From JBFAPK01 sp040676675 (GTDB taxonomy: Bacteria; Actinomycetota; Actinomycetes; Mycobacteriales; Micromonosporaceae): a DNA stretch of 64,000 nucleotides. The stretch is taken from positions 1 through 64,000 of the forward strand of contig NZ_JBFAPK010000038.1 of NCBI RefSeq assembly GCF_040676675.1. Direction: 5' to 3'. A program made the position numbers and the translations under genes. A model generated the notes under the pieces. That model made no database searches. It was given only the letters and a program-made list of their open reading frames with translations, and was not told the DNA's origin. Positions within the stretch are counted from its first letter, which is position 1. Every line of letters starts with the position of its first letter. This document shows, piece by piece, positions 54,081 through 62,061 of this stretch.

Positions 54081-54104
54081 GACGGGCGGGGCGGCCCGAA
54101 GTTC
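54081..54104 (-). promoter_or_regulatory. ECF-type promoter for mycP (GAAC-N16-CGTC)
   Basis: On the minus strand TTGAACTTCGG holds the -35 (GAAC at 54104-54101) and CCCGTCGTAC the -10 (CGTC at 54084-54081), 16 bases apart. The mycP ATG is 65 bases further on. The motif closely matches the ones at eccD and the 685-aa gene. Confidence 0.6.
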
Positions 54105-54284
54105 AATCCGGGCCCTGGTTTTCCGGTTGCTGACCCGACCGGTGCCGGACCGGCGCGCCGTGACGTACAGTGCGCCGCGAGGACCGACCCCACCTCGCCT
54201 CGCCCCGTCCATCGGCCGACCACGCCCGGACGCGTCCCCGCGCGCCCGGCTCCGCTCTGACCGACCGATGAGGAGAGAAGCTCC

Positions 54285-55349
54285 ATGGACGTGCAATCCG
54301 GGTCCCGTCCCCTTTTCGAGGCACAGCCGCCGGTGCTGAGCACCTGGCAGGCGCCGAGTTCGGCCCCGGCCGCGTCCGACGATCCCGCCCCGGCCACGAC
54401 CGGCGGCCCGGCTCCGGTCGTCGCCGCCCGGGCGGAACACCCCGCCCGGTGGGGGTGGCGCGGTCGCGCGAACCGGGTCACCGGCGGGATGCTCACCCTC
54501 GCGGCGGGCCGGGAGGAGTTGCTGTACCGGGCCGCGCGCAAGCGGCTGCTGCGACCGTTCAGCCGGACGATGACCGTGGTGGTGGCCAACCCCAAGGGCG
54601 GGGCGGCGAAGACGCCGACGGCGCTGATCGCCGCGGCGACGCTCGGCTTCCACCGCGGCGGCTACACGCTCGCCTGGGACAACAACGAGACCCGCGGCAC
54701 CCTCGGCATGCGCGCCGAGGCGGCGATCCACCACCAGACCGTCATCGACCTGCTCGGCGACATCGACGAGTTCCTCTCCACGTCGGCGAGCGTGGGCCGG
54801 CTCTCCGGGTACCTGCGCCCGCAGAGCGCGCGGTTCGACGTGCTGGCCTCCGACGACGTACCGGGCAGCATGGACATCATCGACGACACCGCCTTCGGCA
54901 AGCTCTGGACGGCCCTGAGCCGCTACTACCGGCTGCTCGTGGTGGACACGGGCAACAACGTCCGGGCGCCAAACTGGCGCGCGGCCACCGCCCTCGCCGA
55001 CTGCCTGGTGGTGCCGACCACCGTGCAGCAGGACGTGGCGGAGAGCGGCCTGTGGATGCTCGACCACCTCGGCCGCAGCGGCTTCGCCGAGCTGGCCGCC
55101 AACGCGGTCGCCGTGGTCTCCTGCGCGGACCCGAAGACCGACGCCAGGCTGCTCGACGAGATCGTGGAGCGCTACCGCGCGGTGGTGCGCGACGTGGTGA
55201 TCATCCCGTTCGACGCGTACGTGCGCTCCGGCGGCCGCATCGAGTACGACTCCCTGGCCGACGCCACCCGCCGGGCCTGGCTGATGGCCTGCACGTCCAT
55301 CATCGACTCGCTGGGCATCCGGGACCAGGAGGAGCCGCCGGCCGGGTGA
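54285..55349 (+). CDS. ParA/MinD-like ATPase, EspI-type T7SS protein
   Basis: A 354-residue protein. A Pro/Ala-rich N-terminus (1-55) precedes a deviant-Walker-A ATPase domain with VVANPKGGAAKTPTALIAAA near residues 98-117, DNNETRGTLG after it and LLVVDTGNN (about 219-227) as the Walker B. EspI in mycobacteria is such a protein and adjusts ESX activity to ATP level. It diverges from mycP and is convergent with the next gene. ATG at 54285 follows GGAGAGAAG. Confidence 0.85.
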   Translation: MDVQSGSRPLFEAQPPVLSTWQAPSSAPAASDDPAPATTGGPAPVVAARAEHPARWGWRGRANRVTGGMLTLAAGREELLYRAARKRLLRPFSRTMTVVVANPKGGAAKTPTALIAAATLGFHRGGYTLAWDNNETRGTLGMRAEAAIHHQTVIDLLGDIDEFLSTSASVGRLSGYLRPQSARFDVLASDDVPGSMDIIDDTAFGKLWTALSRYYRLLVVDTGNNVRAPNWRAATALADCLVVPTTVQQDVAESGLWMLDHLGRSGFAELAANAVAVVSCADPKTDARLLDEIVERYRAVVRDVVIIPFDAYVRSGGRIEYDSLADATRRAWLMACTSIIDSLGIRDQEEPPAG

Positions 55350-55388
55350 CGCGCGAATCGTCGCGCGCGGCTCGACGCCGGGTTCGGG

Positions 55389-57506
55389 TCAGCCCACCGC
55401 CTCCACCGCCCGGGACCGCGCCGCCGCCAGCCGGCGCAGCGACTCGCGCACCGTGTCGTCGGAGGTCCCGTCCGGACCCGACGGCAGCTCCCGCAGCAGC
55501 ACCAGCTCCGGGTGCTCCGCCGAGCCCTCGACGACCAGCACCCGGAACCGCGTACCGGGCAGGAACACCACGCTGTCGCGGATCCGGCGGCCGGTCACCG
55601 ACCAGGCCAGCACCGCGGGCGCGGCGGTGTCCGGTACGCCCGGCGGGGCGAGGGCGCGGGTCAGGTCCGCGGCGGCGACCTCCTGGCCCGGCTCCCAGCC
55701 GGAGGGCGGAACCCAACCGCCGGCGAAGACCGGCCCGCGCCGCACGCGCAGCCGGGTCACCCCGGCGAGCAGACAGGACCGGGCCGGGGGCGGCGATCCG
55801 GGACCGGCGAGGAGCGGATCGCCGGCCAGGTACGCCGCGAGCGCGGCCCGCTCGGCGTCGGCGAGCCCGGACTCGTCCACCGTACCGAGGTAGCCCGCGA
55901 AGCGGTCGCCGAGCAGTTCCCGCAGCCGCGCCGCGTCGTCGGCACCGGCCTCGGGCGCGGAGGGGGCGGGCGCCTGCGCGGCCGGCACCAGCACGGCGGG
56001 CGGCACCGGCACGGCCCGCGCCTCCGGCGGTGTTGCGGCCCGCGCCTCCGGCGGTGTTGCGGCCCGCGCCTCCGGCGGTGTTGCGGCCCGCGCCTCCGGC
56101 GGTGTTGCGGCTCGTGCCTCGGGACGTGTTCCGGACGGCGCCTCGGGCCGTGCCTCGGTTGGCGTCTCCGGCGGTGTTTCGACTGGCCGCTCGGGCTGCC
56201 GGGGCGTGATCACCGGGTATTCGCCGGTGCCGAGCCGGGCCGCGTCCGGCAGGACGGCCAGCTCGCCGTCGCCGACCACGACGAGCAGCGGGCCGTACCG
56301 GGCGGTCAGTTCACGCCAGTGGCCGGCGCGGCCGTCCTCCGGCGGCCGGGTCACCACCAGCCGGGGCACCGCTCCGGCCGGCAGCGACCGGACCAGCGCG
56401 TCGAGCCGCGCCGGCAGGGCCGGAAGATCGGCGAGGGCGGTGCTGCCCAGCACGATCAGCGGGTGGGCGTCGGCCGGTACCAGGCGCGCCCGCTCCGCGT
56501 CGGGATCGCCCTCCCCGTGCAGCCAGAGACCCGCGCGGACCACCTCCACCGCCAGCCCCGGCACCGCGACCGGCAGCGGACGCGAGCGCAGGAGTTGCGG
56601 CGCGGCCGCCGCCCGGTACAGGAACCGCTCGCCGAACGGCCGCCAGCCGCGCCGCCCGTCCTGATCGGTGGTGGTCAGGACGGGCTCCCCGCCCGGACCG
56701 GTGTCCGGCACCCCCGCCACCACCTCGATCGCGCCGCCCGTGCGCACCGCCAACCGCTGTCCGATCCGGTGGACGCGGACGCTGTCCGGCCCGTACGGCA
56801 CCAGAACCAACCGCCGACGCACCGCCCGGGTGAGCGGCTCCAGCGCGAGGCACGCCAGCTCCGGGTCGATCGGCGGAGCCTCGGGCCGGCCGATGACGAC
56901 GGCCGGTCGCTCGGGGTCCACCGGCACGGACAGGACCGCGGCAGGCGGGGCGGTACCCGGCCTGTCCTCGGTGGCGCTGTCCTCGGTGGCTCCGTCGTCG
57001 TGCAGCCAGAGCCCGGCCGGGGCCGGGCTGAGGCGCAGCCCCGGCGGCGGGTCGTACGGGGCGAGCTGCGGCTCCCAGCCCGGGGCGGGATGCCGGGCGC
57101 CGTACCGTACGGCCGGCTGCCCCGGGCGGAAGGACGCCCAGCTCCCGTCGGTCACGAAGACCTGCCCGCCCGGCAGCAGGATCACCGCGCCGGTCGGCGC
57201 CACCACCTCGATGCGCAGGGCCTCGGCGAGCGGCTGCGCCACCTCCGGGTGCCCCGCGTGCGAGAGCACCAGCCGGATCGAGCGGCACCCCACCGGCAGC
57301 CGCTCCCCGAGCACCTCGGCCAGCTCACCCACCGGCAGCGGTGGCCGCGCGGCGACGACGACGATGTGCCGGTCCGGTTCCCGGGGCAGCGCGCCCAGCA
57401 CCTCCTCGGGCGGTGCGGCGACGCCCCGCAGGATGACAGTCACCCGAAAGTAGCCGAGGACACGAACACCGGCGGTCCGACTCGTCACGGTGCCATCTTC
57501 GCCCAT
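55389..57506 (-). CDS. T7SS-locus protein with ART-like C-terminus and PPEARAAT repeats
   Basis: A 705-residue protein. The N-terminal ~480 residues hold three related strand-rich blocks (RHIVVVAARPPLPVGELAEVL, PAVVIGRPEAPPIDPELACL, LPALPARLDALVRSLPAGA) with WLHD/WLHG motifs, suggesting triplicated domains. A linker with PPEARAAT repeats follows, then an ART-like end (about 560-700: RLRVRRGPVFAGGW, VLAWSVTGRRIRDSVVFLPG, TRFRVLVVEGS). The same end is found in the 685-aa protein. The E-x-E is replaced. ATG at 57506 has a weak ribosome site; GTG at 57488 is the alternative. Confidence 0.6.
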   Translation of the reverse strand: MGEDGTVTSRTAGVRVLGYFRVTVILRGVAAPPEEVLGALPREPDRHIVVVAARPPLPVGELAEVLGERLPVGCRSIRLVLSHAGHPEVAQPLAEALRIEVVAPTGAVILLPGGQVFVTDGSWASFRPGQPAVRYGARHPAPGWEPQLAPYDPPPGLRLSPAPAGLWLHDDGATEDSATEDRPGTAPPAAVLSVPVDPERPAVVIGRPEAPPIDPELACLALEPLTRAVRRRLVLVPYGPDSVRVHRIGQRLAVRTGGAIEVVAGVPDTGPGGEPVLTTTDQDGRRGWRPFGERFLYRAAAAPQLLRSRPLPVAVPGLAVEVVRAGLWLHGEGDPDAERARLVPADAHPLIVLGSTALADLPALPARLDALVRSLPAGAVPRLVVTRPPEDGRAGHWRELTARYGPLLVVVGDGELAVLPDAARLGTGEYPVITPRQPERPVETPPETPTEARPEAPSGTRPEARAATPPEARAATPPEARAATPPEARAATPPEARAVPVPPAVLVPAAQAPAPSAPEAGADDAARLRELLGDRFAGYLGTVDESGLADAERAALAAYLAGDPLLAGPGSPPPARSCLLAGVTRLRVRRGPVFAGGWVPPSGWEPGQEVAAADLTRALAPPGVPDTAAPAVLAWSVTGRRIRDSVVFLPGTRFRVLVVEGSAEHPELVLLRELPSGPDGTSDDTVRESLRRLAAARSRAVEAVG
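56013..56108 (-). repeat. four exact 24-bp tandem repeats encoding PPEARAAT
   Basis: Four identical 24-base units fill 56013-56108 and decayed copies flank them. They lie in the linker between the strand-rich part and the ART-like end of the 705-residue protein. Such repeats expand and contract by slippage. Confidence 0.95.
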
Positions 57507-57634
57507 CCGCCCGCGCGCGGGCCACCGCCGTCCGAGGGTCCGGGCCGGACCCGGCCGCGAGCGGGCGGCGGCCAAGCCGCCGGTACGCCGTCGCGGGCCG
57601 ACCCCCGGTGCGGCATGGCCGACGATGGATCGAC

Positions 57635-57657
57635 TACCGTGACTGGGAGCGCTCTAC
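57635..57657 (+). promoter_or_regulatory. promoter with CebR-like half-operator for the phosphotransferase gene
   Basis: TACCGT (-10) at 57635-57640, then 3 bases, then TGGGAGCGCT at 57644-57653; the right arm is decayed (CTAC instead of CCCA). Spacing and order match the GH1 promoter at 21686-21708. Confidence 0.5.
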
Positions 57658-57685
57658 GGGCCACCCGACTGGTGGAGAGGACGAT

Positions 57686-58693
57686 GTGGAGAGTCTGACC
57701 AAGCGGAGAATCACCGAGTCGGAGCTGGCCATCCTGGTCCGGCACGCGTTCGCCGGGCGGGCCGAGGTCAAGGGCTGGCGGGAACTCGCCGACGGCTCCT
57801 ACAACGCCGCCTACGCGGTGACGCTCGACGACGGTACCGAGCTGATCCTCAAAATCGCTCCTCCGCCCGAGTTGAAGCTGCTCACGCACGAGGTCGACCT
57901 GATGCACACCGAGGCCGACTTCTACCGGCGGGCCGCCGCGGCCGGGGTGGCGGTACCTCGGGTGCTGCACGCCGGCTTCGACCGCGGCCCCATCGGCACC
58001 GACTTCATCTTCCTGAGCCGGGTGGACGGGGTCGCGCTGAACACGGTCGCCGAGCAGCTGGAGCCGGCGGAACTGGCGTCGGTACGCAGGCAGGCCGCCG
58101 CCCGGGCCGCCCGGCTGCACACGGTCACCGGCCCCGCGTACGGCTATCCGCTGCGCGGCAGCCGCAGCTGGCAGCACTCCTGGCGGGCCGCGTTCGGGGC
58201 GATGCTCGCGGACATCCTCGACGACGCGGCCCGGCTCGGCCGGCGCCTGCCCGCCCCGCCCGAGCGGTTCCTCGCCCTGGTGCGCCGGCACGCCGACCTC
58301 CTCGACGAGGTCGACCGTCCGGCGCTGGTCCACTTCGACCTCTGGGACGGCAACGTCTTCGTGCGTACCGACGCGCCGGGCGGTGCCCGGGTCACCGGAT
58401 TCATCGACGGCGAGCGGGCGTTGTACGGCGATCCGGTGGCGGAGTTGGTCTCGCTCCTGCTGCGGCGTGACCTGGAGGACGAGCCGGAGATCCTCGACGG
58501 CTACAACGGCGCCGGGCACGGGCGGATCGAGCCGACCCGCTCCGTACGCCGCCGGCTCGACCTCTACACCTGCTACCTCTACCTGATCATGTTGGTGGAG
58601 GGGGCGACCCGCGGCTGGTCCGGTCCGGAGCGCGACCAGGTCGAGGCGTGGCTGAGCGAGCAGCTCGCCGTCCTGCTGGACCGCCTCGCCTGA
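57686..58693 (+). CDS. aminoglycoside phosphotransferase-like small-molecule kinase
   Basis: A 335-residue kinase-fold protein. Motifs: ELILKIAPP (ATP-binding Lys, about residue 53), the catalytic loop VHFDLWDGNVF (about 215-225, HXDXXXXN) and the metal-binding FIDGERALYGDP (about 238-249). The family phosphorylates antibiotics, choline or sugars; none can be named here. GTG at 57686 is preferred to 57608 because GGAGAGG lies 5 bases upstream. The CebR-like box in its promoter hints at a role in glucoside metabolism. Confidence 0.8.
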   Translation: MESLTKRRITESELAILVRHAFAGRAEVKGWRELADGSYNAAYAVTLDDGTELILKIAPPPELKLLTHEVDLMHTEADFYRRAAAAGVAVPRVLHAGFDRGPIGTDFIFLSRVDGVALNTVAEQLEPAELASVRRQAAARAARLHTVTGPAYGYPLRGSRSWQHSWRAAFGAMLADILDDAARLGRRLPAPPERFLALVRRHADLLDEVDRPALVHFDLWDGNVFVRTDAPGGARVTGFIDGERALYGDPVAELVSLLLRRDLEDEPEILDGYNGAGHGRIEPTRSVRRRLDLYTCYLYLIMLVEGATRGWSGPERDQVEAWLSEQLAVLLDRLA

Positions 58694-58800
58694 CCATCGC
58701 CGCAGCGGACGCCGGACCGCCCGACCACGTCCGTCCGGACGCCGGACCGCACCGACCAGGGCCGGCGCCGGAAACGGCGGCCGGCCGGATCCCCCGGGCG

Positions 58801-58852
58801 GGCTGGCCGGCACGGTCCCGGGGACGGGCTGGCCGGCACGGTCCCGGGGACG
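58801..58852. repeat. two perfect 26-bp tandem units in a non-coding gap
   Basis: Units 58801-58826 and 58827-58852 are identical. They lie in the 283-base convergent gap between the phosphotransferase and roadblock genes. Further GGACGGTCCCG-type inverted repeats follow and may act in termination. No gene is present in this gap. Confidence 0.9.
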
Positions 58853-58976
58853 GGACGTGGGGACGGTCCCGCCCACGGGACGGATCCGGGCACGGAGCGG
58901 CCACCGGCCGCGGCGGCGGAACGCCGCCGGAAACGCCACACCCGCCGCCCCGGACGGGCGGGCGGAACCGCGCCCG

Positions 58977-59399
58977 TCAGCGCGGCAGCGCCTGCTGCAG
59001 CTCCGCGCGCAGGGCCGGGGTCAGCATCTCCCCCGCCTGCTTGGCGAGCCGGGCCATCTCGTAGCCCACCACGCCGATGTCGGCGTCGCTCGCCGCCAGC
59101 GTGGCCAGGATGGAGCCGTCCCGGATCTGCATGACCAGGAAGTACCCGCGCCCCATCTCGACGACCGTCTGCTTGACCACGTCGCCGTCGAACATCTGCG
59201 CCGCGCCCACCGTGATGCTCATCAGACCCGAGGTCACGGCCGAGAGCTTGTCGGCGTGATCCCGCGGCAGGTTGTCGGAGATCGCGATCAGCAGCCCGTC
59301 CGACGAGACCACGATGGCGTGCGCCACCCCCGGAACTCGCTCGGCGAACCCGCTGACCAGCCAGCTCAGGTCCCGTGCCTCTTGACTGAGCGTTTTCAC
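58977..59399 (-). CDS. roadblock/LC7 domain protein (CvnB-like)
   Basis: A 140-residue roadblock protein. The fold's strands and helices are clear: VSGFAERVPGVAHAIVVSSD, GLLIAISDNL, SAVTSGLMSITVGAAQM, GYFLVMQIRDGSILATLAA. In Streptomyces conservons, CvnB partners a kinase (CvnA), a DUF742 protein (CvnC) and a small GTPase (CvnD). It overlaps the kinase gene by 4 bases. No DUF742 or GTPase gene follows, because a convergent gene lies downstream. Confidence 0.9.
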   Translation of the reverse strand: MKTLSQEARDLSWLVSGFAERVPGVAHAIVVSSDGLLIAISDNLPRDHADKLSAVTSGLMSITVGAAQMFDGDVVKQTVVEMGRGYFLVMQIRDGSILATLAASDADIGVVGYEMARLAKQAGEMLTPALRAELQQALPR

Positions 59400-61951
59400 T
59401 GTGACTTCCCTTCACTGTGCGCGCCCGCCGGCGGCATGGTTATCTCGGTGGTGTCCTCGGCTTCCGCCCGACGCAGCCCACCGTAGTACCGCGACAACAT
59501 CCCGCCGACGGCCTCGGGGTCTGGTTCGTGCCGTGGCGCCGGCACGGCGGGGGTCGGGGCCGCCCCGCTCACGCCCGGCAGCTGCGCCATCGGTACCCGC
59601 ACCGGCAGCCCGCTGGCGTTGGTGCCGGCGGTGACCGGCACCTGCGGCGGTACCGGGGTGCCGAGCGCGCCCTGCACCGGGGCGGCGGGACGGCCGCCCG
59701 AGCGGGACCACCAGGTGCTCACGGCCGGCCCGTCGGTACCCCCGGCGGTGGCGAGGATGTCGCCGGCGCGTACCGGCACCGGCCTCGACGGGCGGGACTG
59801 GGGGTCGGGGTCGTCGGCGGCGGCCGTCCGGGGCGACGGCGCCGGCACGGGGCCGACCGGCCCGGCGGCGCCGCCCGCCTCCCCGTCGTCGGGCGTGAGC
59901 GCGGCCAGCACCCGGCGGGACGGGGAGGACGTCTCGTCCTCGCGGGGCGCCGGGGCGAGCAGGGCGGCGGGCAGCCAGACGACGGCCACCAGCCCCCGCT
60001 CGGCACCACGCAGCTGCACCCGGATGTGCTGCCGGACCGCCAGGTGCCCGACGACGAAGAGGCCCATCCGCTCGGAGGCGGCCACGTCGGCCGGCGGCGG
60101 GGCGGCGAGCAGCTCGTTCGCCTCCTCCAGCGCGGCCAGGCTCATCCCCAGCCCCTCGTCCGCGATCTCGATCACCGCCTGGTCGGTTCCGTGCGCGCGG
60201 GCCGAGAGCTGCACGAACGTGTCCGGCGGGGAGAAGGACGTGGCGTTCTCCAGCAGCTCGGCGAGCAGGTGGACCAGGTCGGCCACGGCGTGCCCGACCA
60301 CGTGCAGCCGCGCGACCTCGCCGTGCCGGATCCGCCGGTACTGCTCCACCTCGGCGGTCGCCGCGAGCAGCACGGTCGACAGCGGCACGGGGCGGTTCCA
60401 CCGGCGGGTGGACTCGGTGCCGGCGAGGACCAGCAGGCTCTCGTCGTTACGGCGCATGCGGGCCGCGAGATGGTCGAGTTTGAACAGGTTGTCGAGCTGG
60501 TCCGGGTCGGCCTCCTCCCGTTCCAGCTCGTCGAGCAGTTCGAGCTGCCGTTCGACCAGCACCTGGCTGCGGCGGGCGAGGTTGACGAACATCGCGTTGA
60601 CGTTGCGCCGCATGATGGCCTGCTCGACGGCGACCGTGACGGCGCTGCGGTGCACCGCCACGAACGCCTCGGCGACGTCACCGATCTCGTCCATGGAACG
60701 CAGGTCGGCCGGCGGGACCTCGATGTCGGAGATGCCGGAGCTGACGGTACGCAGCCGCTCCAGCGCGTCGGGCAGCTCGACCTGGGCGACGCGCAGCGCC
60801 TGCCGGCGCAGCATCCGCAGCGAGCGCGCGATCGAGCGGCCGATGACGATCGAGGCGAGCAGCGCCACGAGCAGCACGGCGAGCACGGCGCCGGCGACCA
60901 CCAGGGTACGGCTCAGCTGAGCGGCGCTGGCGCTGTCGGCCTCGGCGACCGCGTCGCCCAGCACGCTCGCCTCGACCTCGTGGAGCAGTTCCTGCTGCCG
61001 CTGGCTCGCGGTCCACCAGGCGTCCGGCTCCAGCGGGGCGGGCGCGCTGGCCCCGGTGGTGATGCTGCTCTCCTTGAGGTTCGTGGCGGCCACGAAGCCC
61101 GGGTCCAGGCTCGCCCGCTCGTACCGCTGGATCTGCTCGGTCGTCGCCGCCACCCGGAAGTCGGCCAGCGCGGCGAGCTGCTGCGACCGCAGGTCGTTGA
61201 GGCTGACCTGGCCCTCGGGCCCGTACTGGCCGGCCCGGGCGGCGCTGTAGAGCTGCTCGCGGATGCGCGACTCCAGCTCCACCACCTGCGCGAGCTGGAC
61301 GTAGCGCAGCACCGCCTCGGTCAGCGCGGGCGCGTCGGTACCGGGGGACGGCTCGGCGAGCAGCGAGACCAGGGCGTCGATGGCCCGGTTGTAGTTGCCC
61401 AGGATGGTCTCGGTGCTGAGCACGGCGGCCGGTACGACGGTGCGTATCTCCGCGAGCGCGTCCAGGGCCTCGTCGGCCTTGTCGTACGAGATCCGCCAGG
61501 AGGCGTCCGAGTCGCCGAGCGGGGCCGCCGCGGCGCGGAACCGCGACATGGCGCGGTCCGCCTCGTCGTAGAGCGGACGCAGCGCGGCCAGCGCCGCCTC
61601 GGGCTCGGTCCGCTGGGCCGGTGCGGCGCGTAGCCCGGCCAGCTCGCCGCCGGTGCGGTCGCGCTCCTGCTCCAGCGCGAAGATCAGCGCGGTGATCTCC
61701 CGGCCGGCGCCGACCTGCGCGGCGAAGCCGTTGAGGACGGTGGCCTGGCTGACCAGCGCGCCGGTCTGCACGGTGGCGAGGACGAGGAACGCCACCGACG
61801 GGATGACCAGTACGGCGGCGAGCTTGGTGCGCATCCGCCAGTCCCGCACCCGCAGGGCCGAACGGCGACGGTGCGGAACCACCCGGACGTCCAGCCGGCG
61901 ACGCCGATGCGTCGGCACGGCACCACGCGACGGGTCCGCACCAACAGCCAC
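59396..61951 (-). CDS. nitrate/nitrite-sensing-type histidine kinase (CvnA-like)
   Basis: An 851-residue sensor kinase. A basic N-terminus is followed by a transmembrane helix (about 45-65), an extracytoplasmic NIT-type helical sensor (about 70-325), a second helix (about 343-365), HAMP, a coiled coil with MRRNVNAMFVNLARRSQVLV, and a HATPase domain (about 545-660; LLAELLENATSFSPP N-box, EIADEGLGM G1 box). A long Pro-rich tail (660-851) follows. No orthodox phospho-acceptor H-box is obvious, as in other CvnA proteins. GTG follows AAGGAGG. It is translationally coupled to the roadblock gene. Confidence 0.9.
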   Translation of the reverse strand: MAVGADPSRGAVPTHRRRRLDVRVVPHRRRSALRVRDWRMRTKLAAVLVIPSVAFLVLATVQTGALVSQATVLNGFAAQVGAGREITALIFALEQERDRTGGELAGLRAAPAQRTEPEAALAALRPLYDEADRAMSRFRAAAAPLGDSDASWRISYDKADEALDALAEIRTVVPAAVLSTETILGNYNRAIDALVSLLAEPSPGTDAPALTEAVLRYVQLAQVVELESRIREQLYSAARAGQYGPEGQVSLNDLRSQQLAALADFRVAATTEQIQRYERASLDPGFVAATNLKESSITTGASAPAPLEPDAWWTASQRQQELLHEVEASVLGDAVAEADSASAAQLSRTLVVAGAVLAVLLVALLASIVIGRSIARSLRMLRRQALRVAQVELPDALERLRTVSSGISDIEVPPADLRSMDEIGDVAEAFVAVHRSAVTVAVEQAIMRRNVNAMFVNLARRSQVLVERQLELLDELEREEADPDQLDNLFKLDHLAARMRRNDESLLVLAGTESTRRWNRPVPLSTVLLAATAEVEQYRRIRHGEVARLHVVGHAVADLVHLLAELLENATSFSPPDTFVQLSARAHGTDQAVIEIADEGLGMSLAALEEANELLAAPPPADVAASERMGLFVVGHLAVRQHIRVQLRGAERGLVAVVWLPAALLAPAPREDETSSPSRRVLAALTPDDGEAGGAAGPVGPVPAPSPRTAAADDPDPQSRPSRPVPVRAGDILATAGGTDGPAVSTWWSRSGGRPAAPVQGALGTPVPPQVPVTAGTNASGLPVRVPMAQLPGVSGAAPTPAVPAPRHEPDPEAVGGMLSRYYGGLRRAEAEDTTEITMPPAGAHSEGKSQ

Positions 61952-62061
61952 CGTGCCTCCTTGGCGTCCATCCGATCAGGCACGGTAACTCCAGCGAAGG
62001 GGCCGACCTGCGACTCGACTCAGGAAGGATACTGTGATGAAGGCCATCCTGTCGTTGCCGG

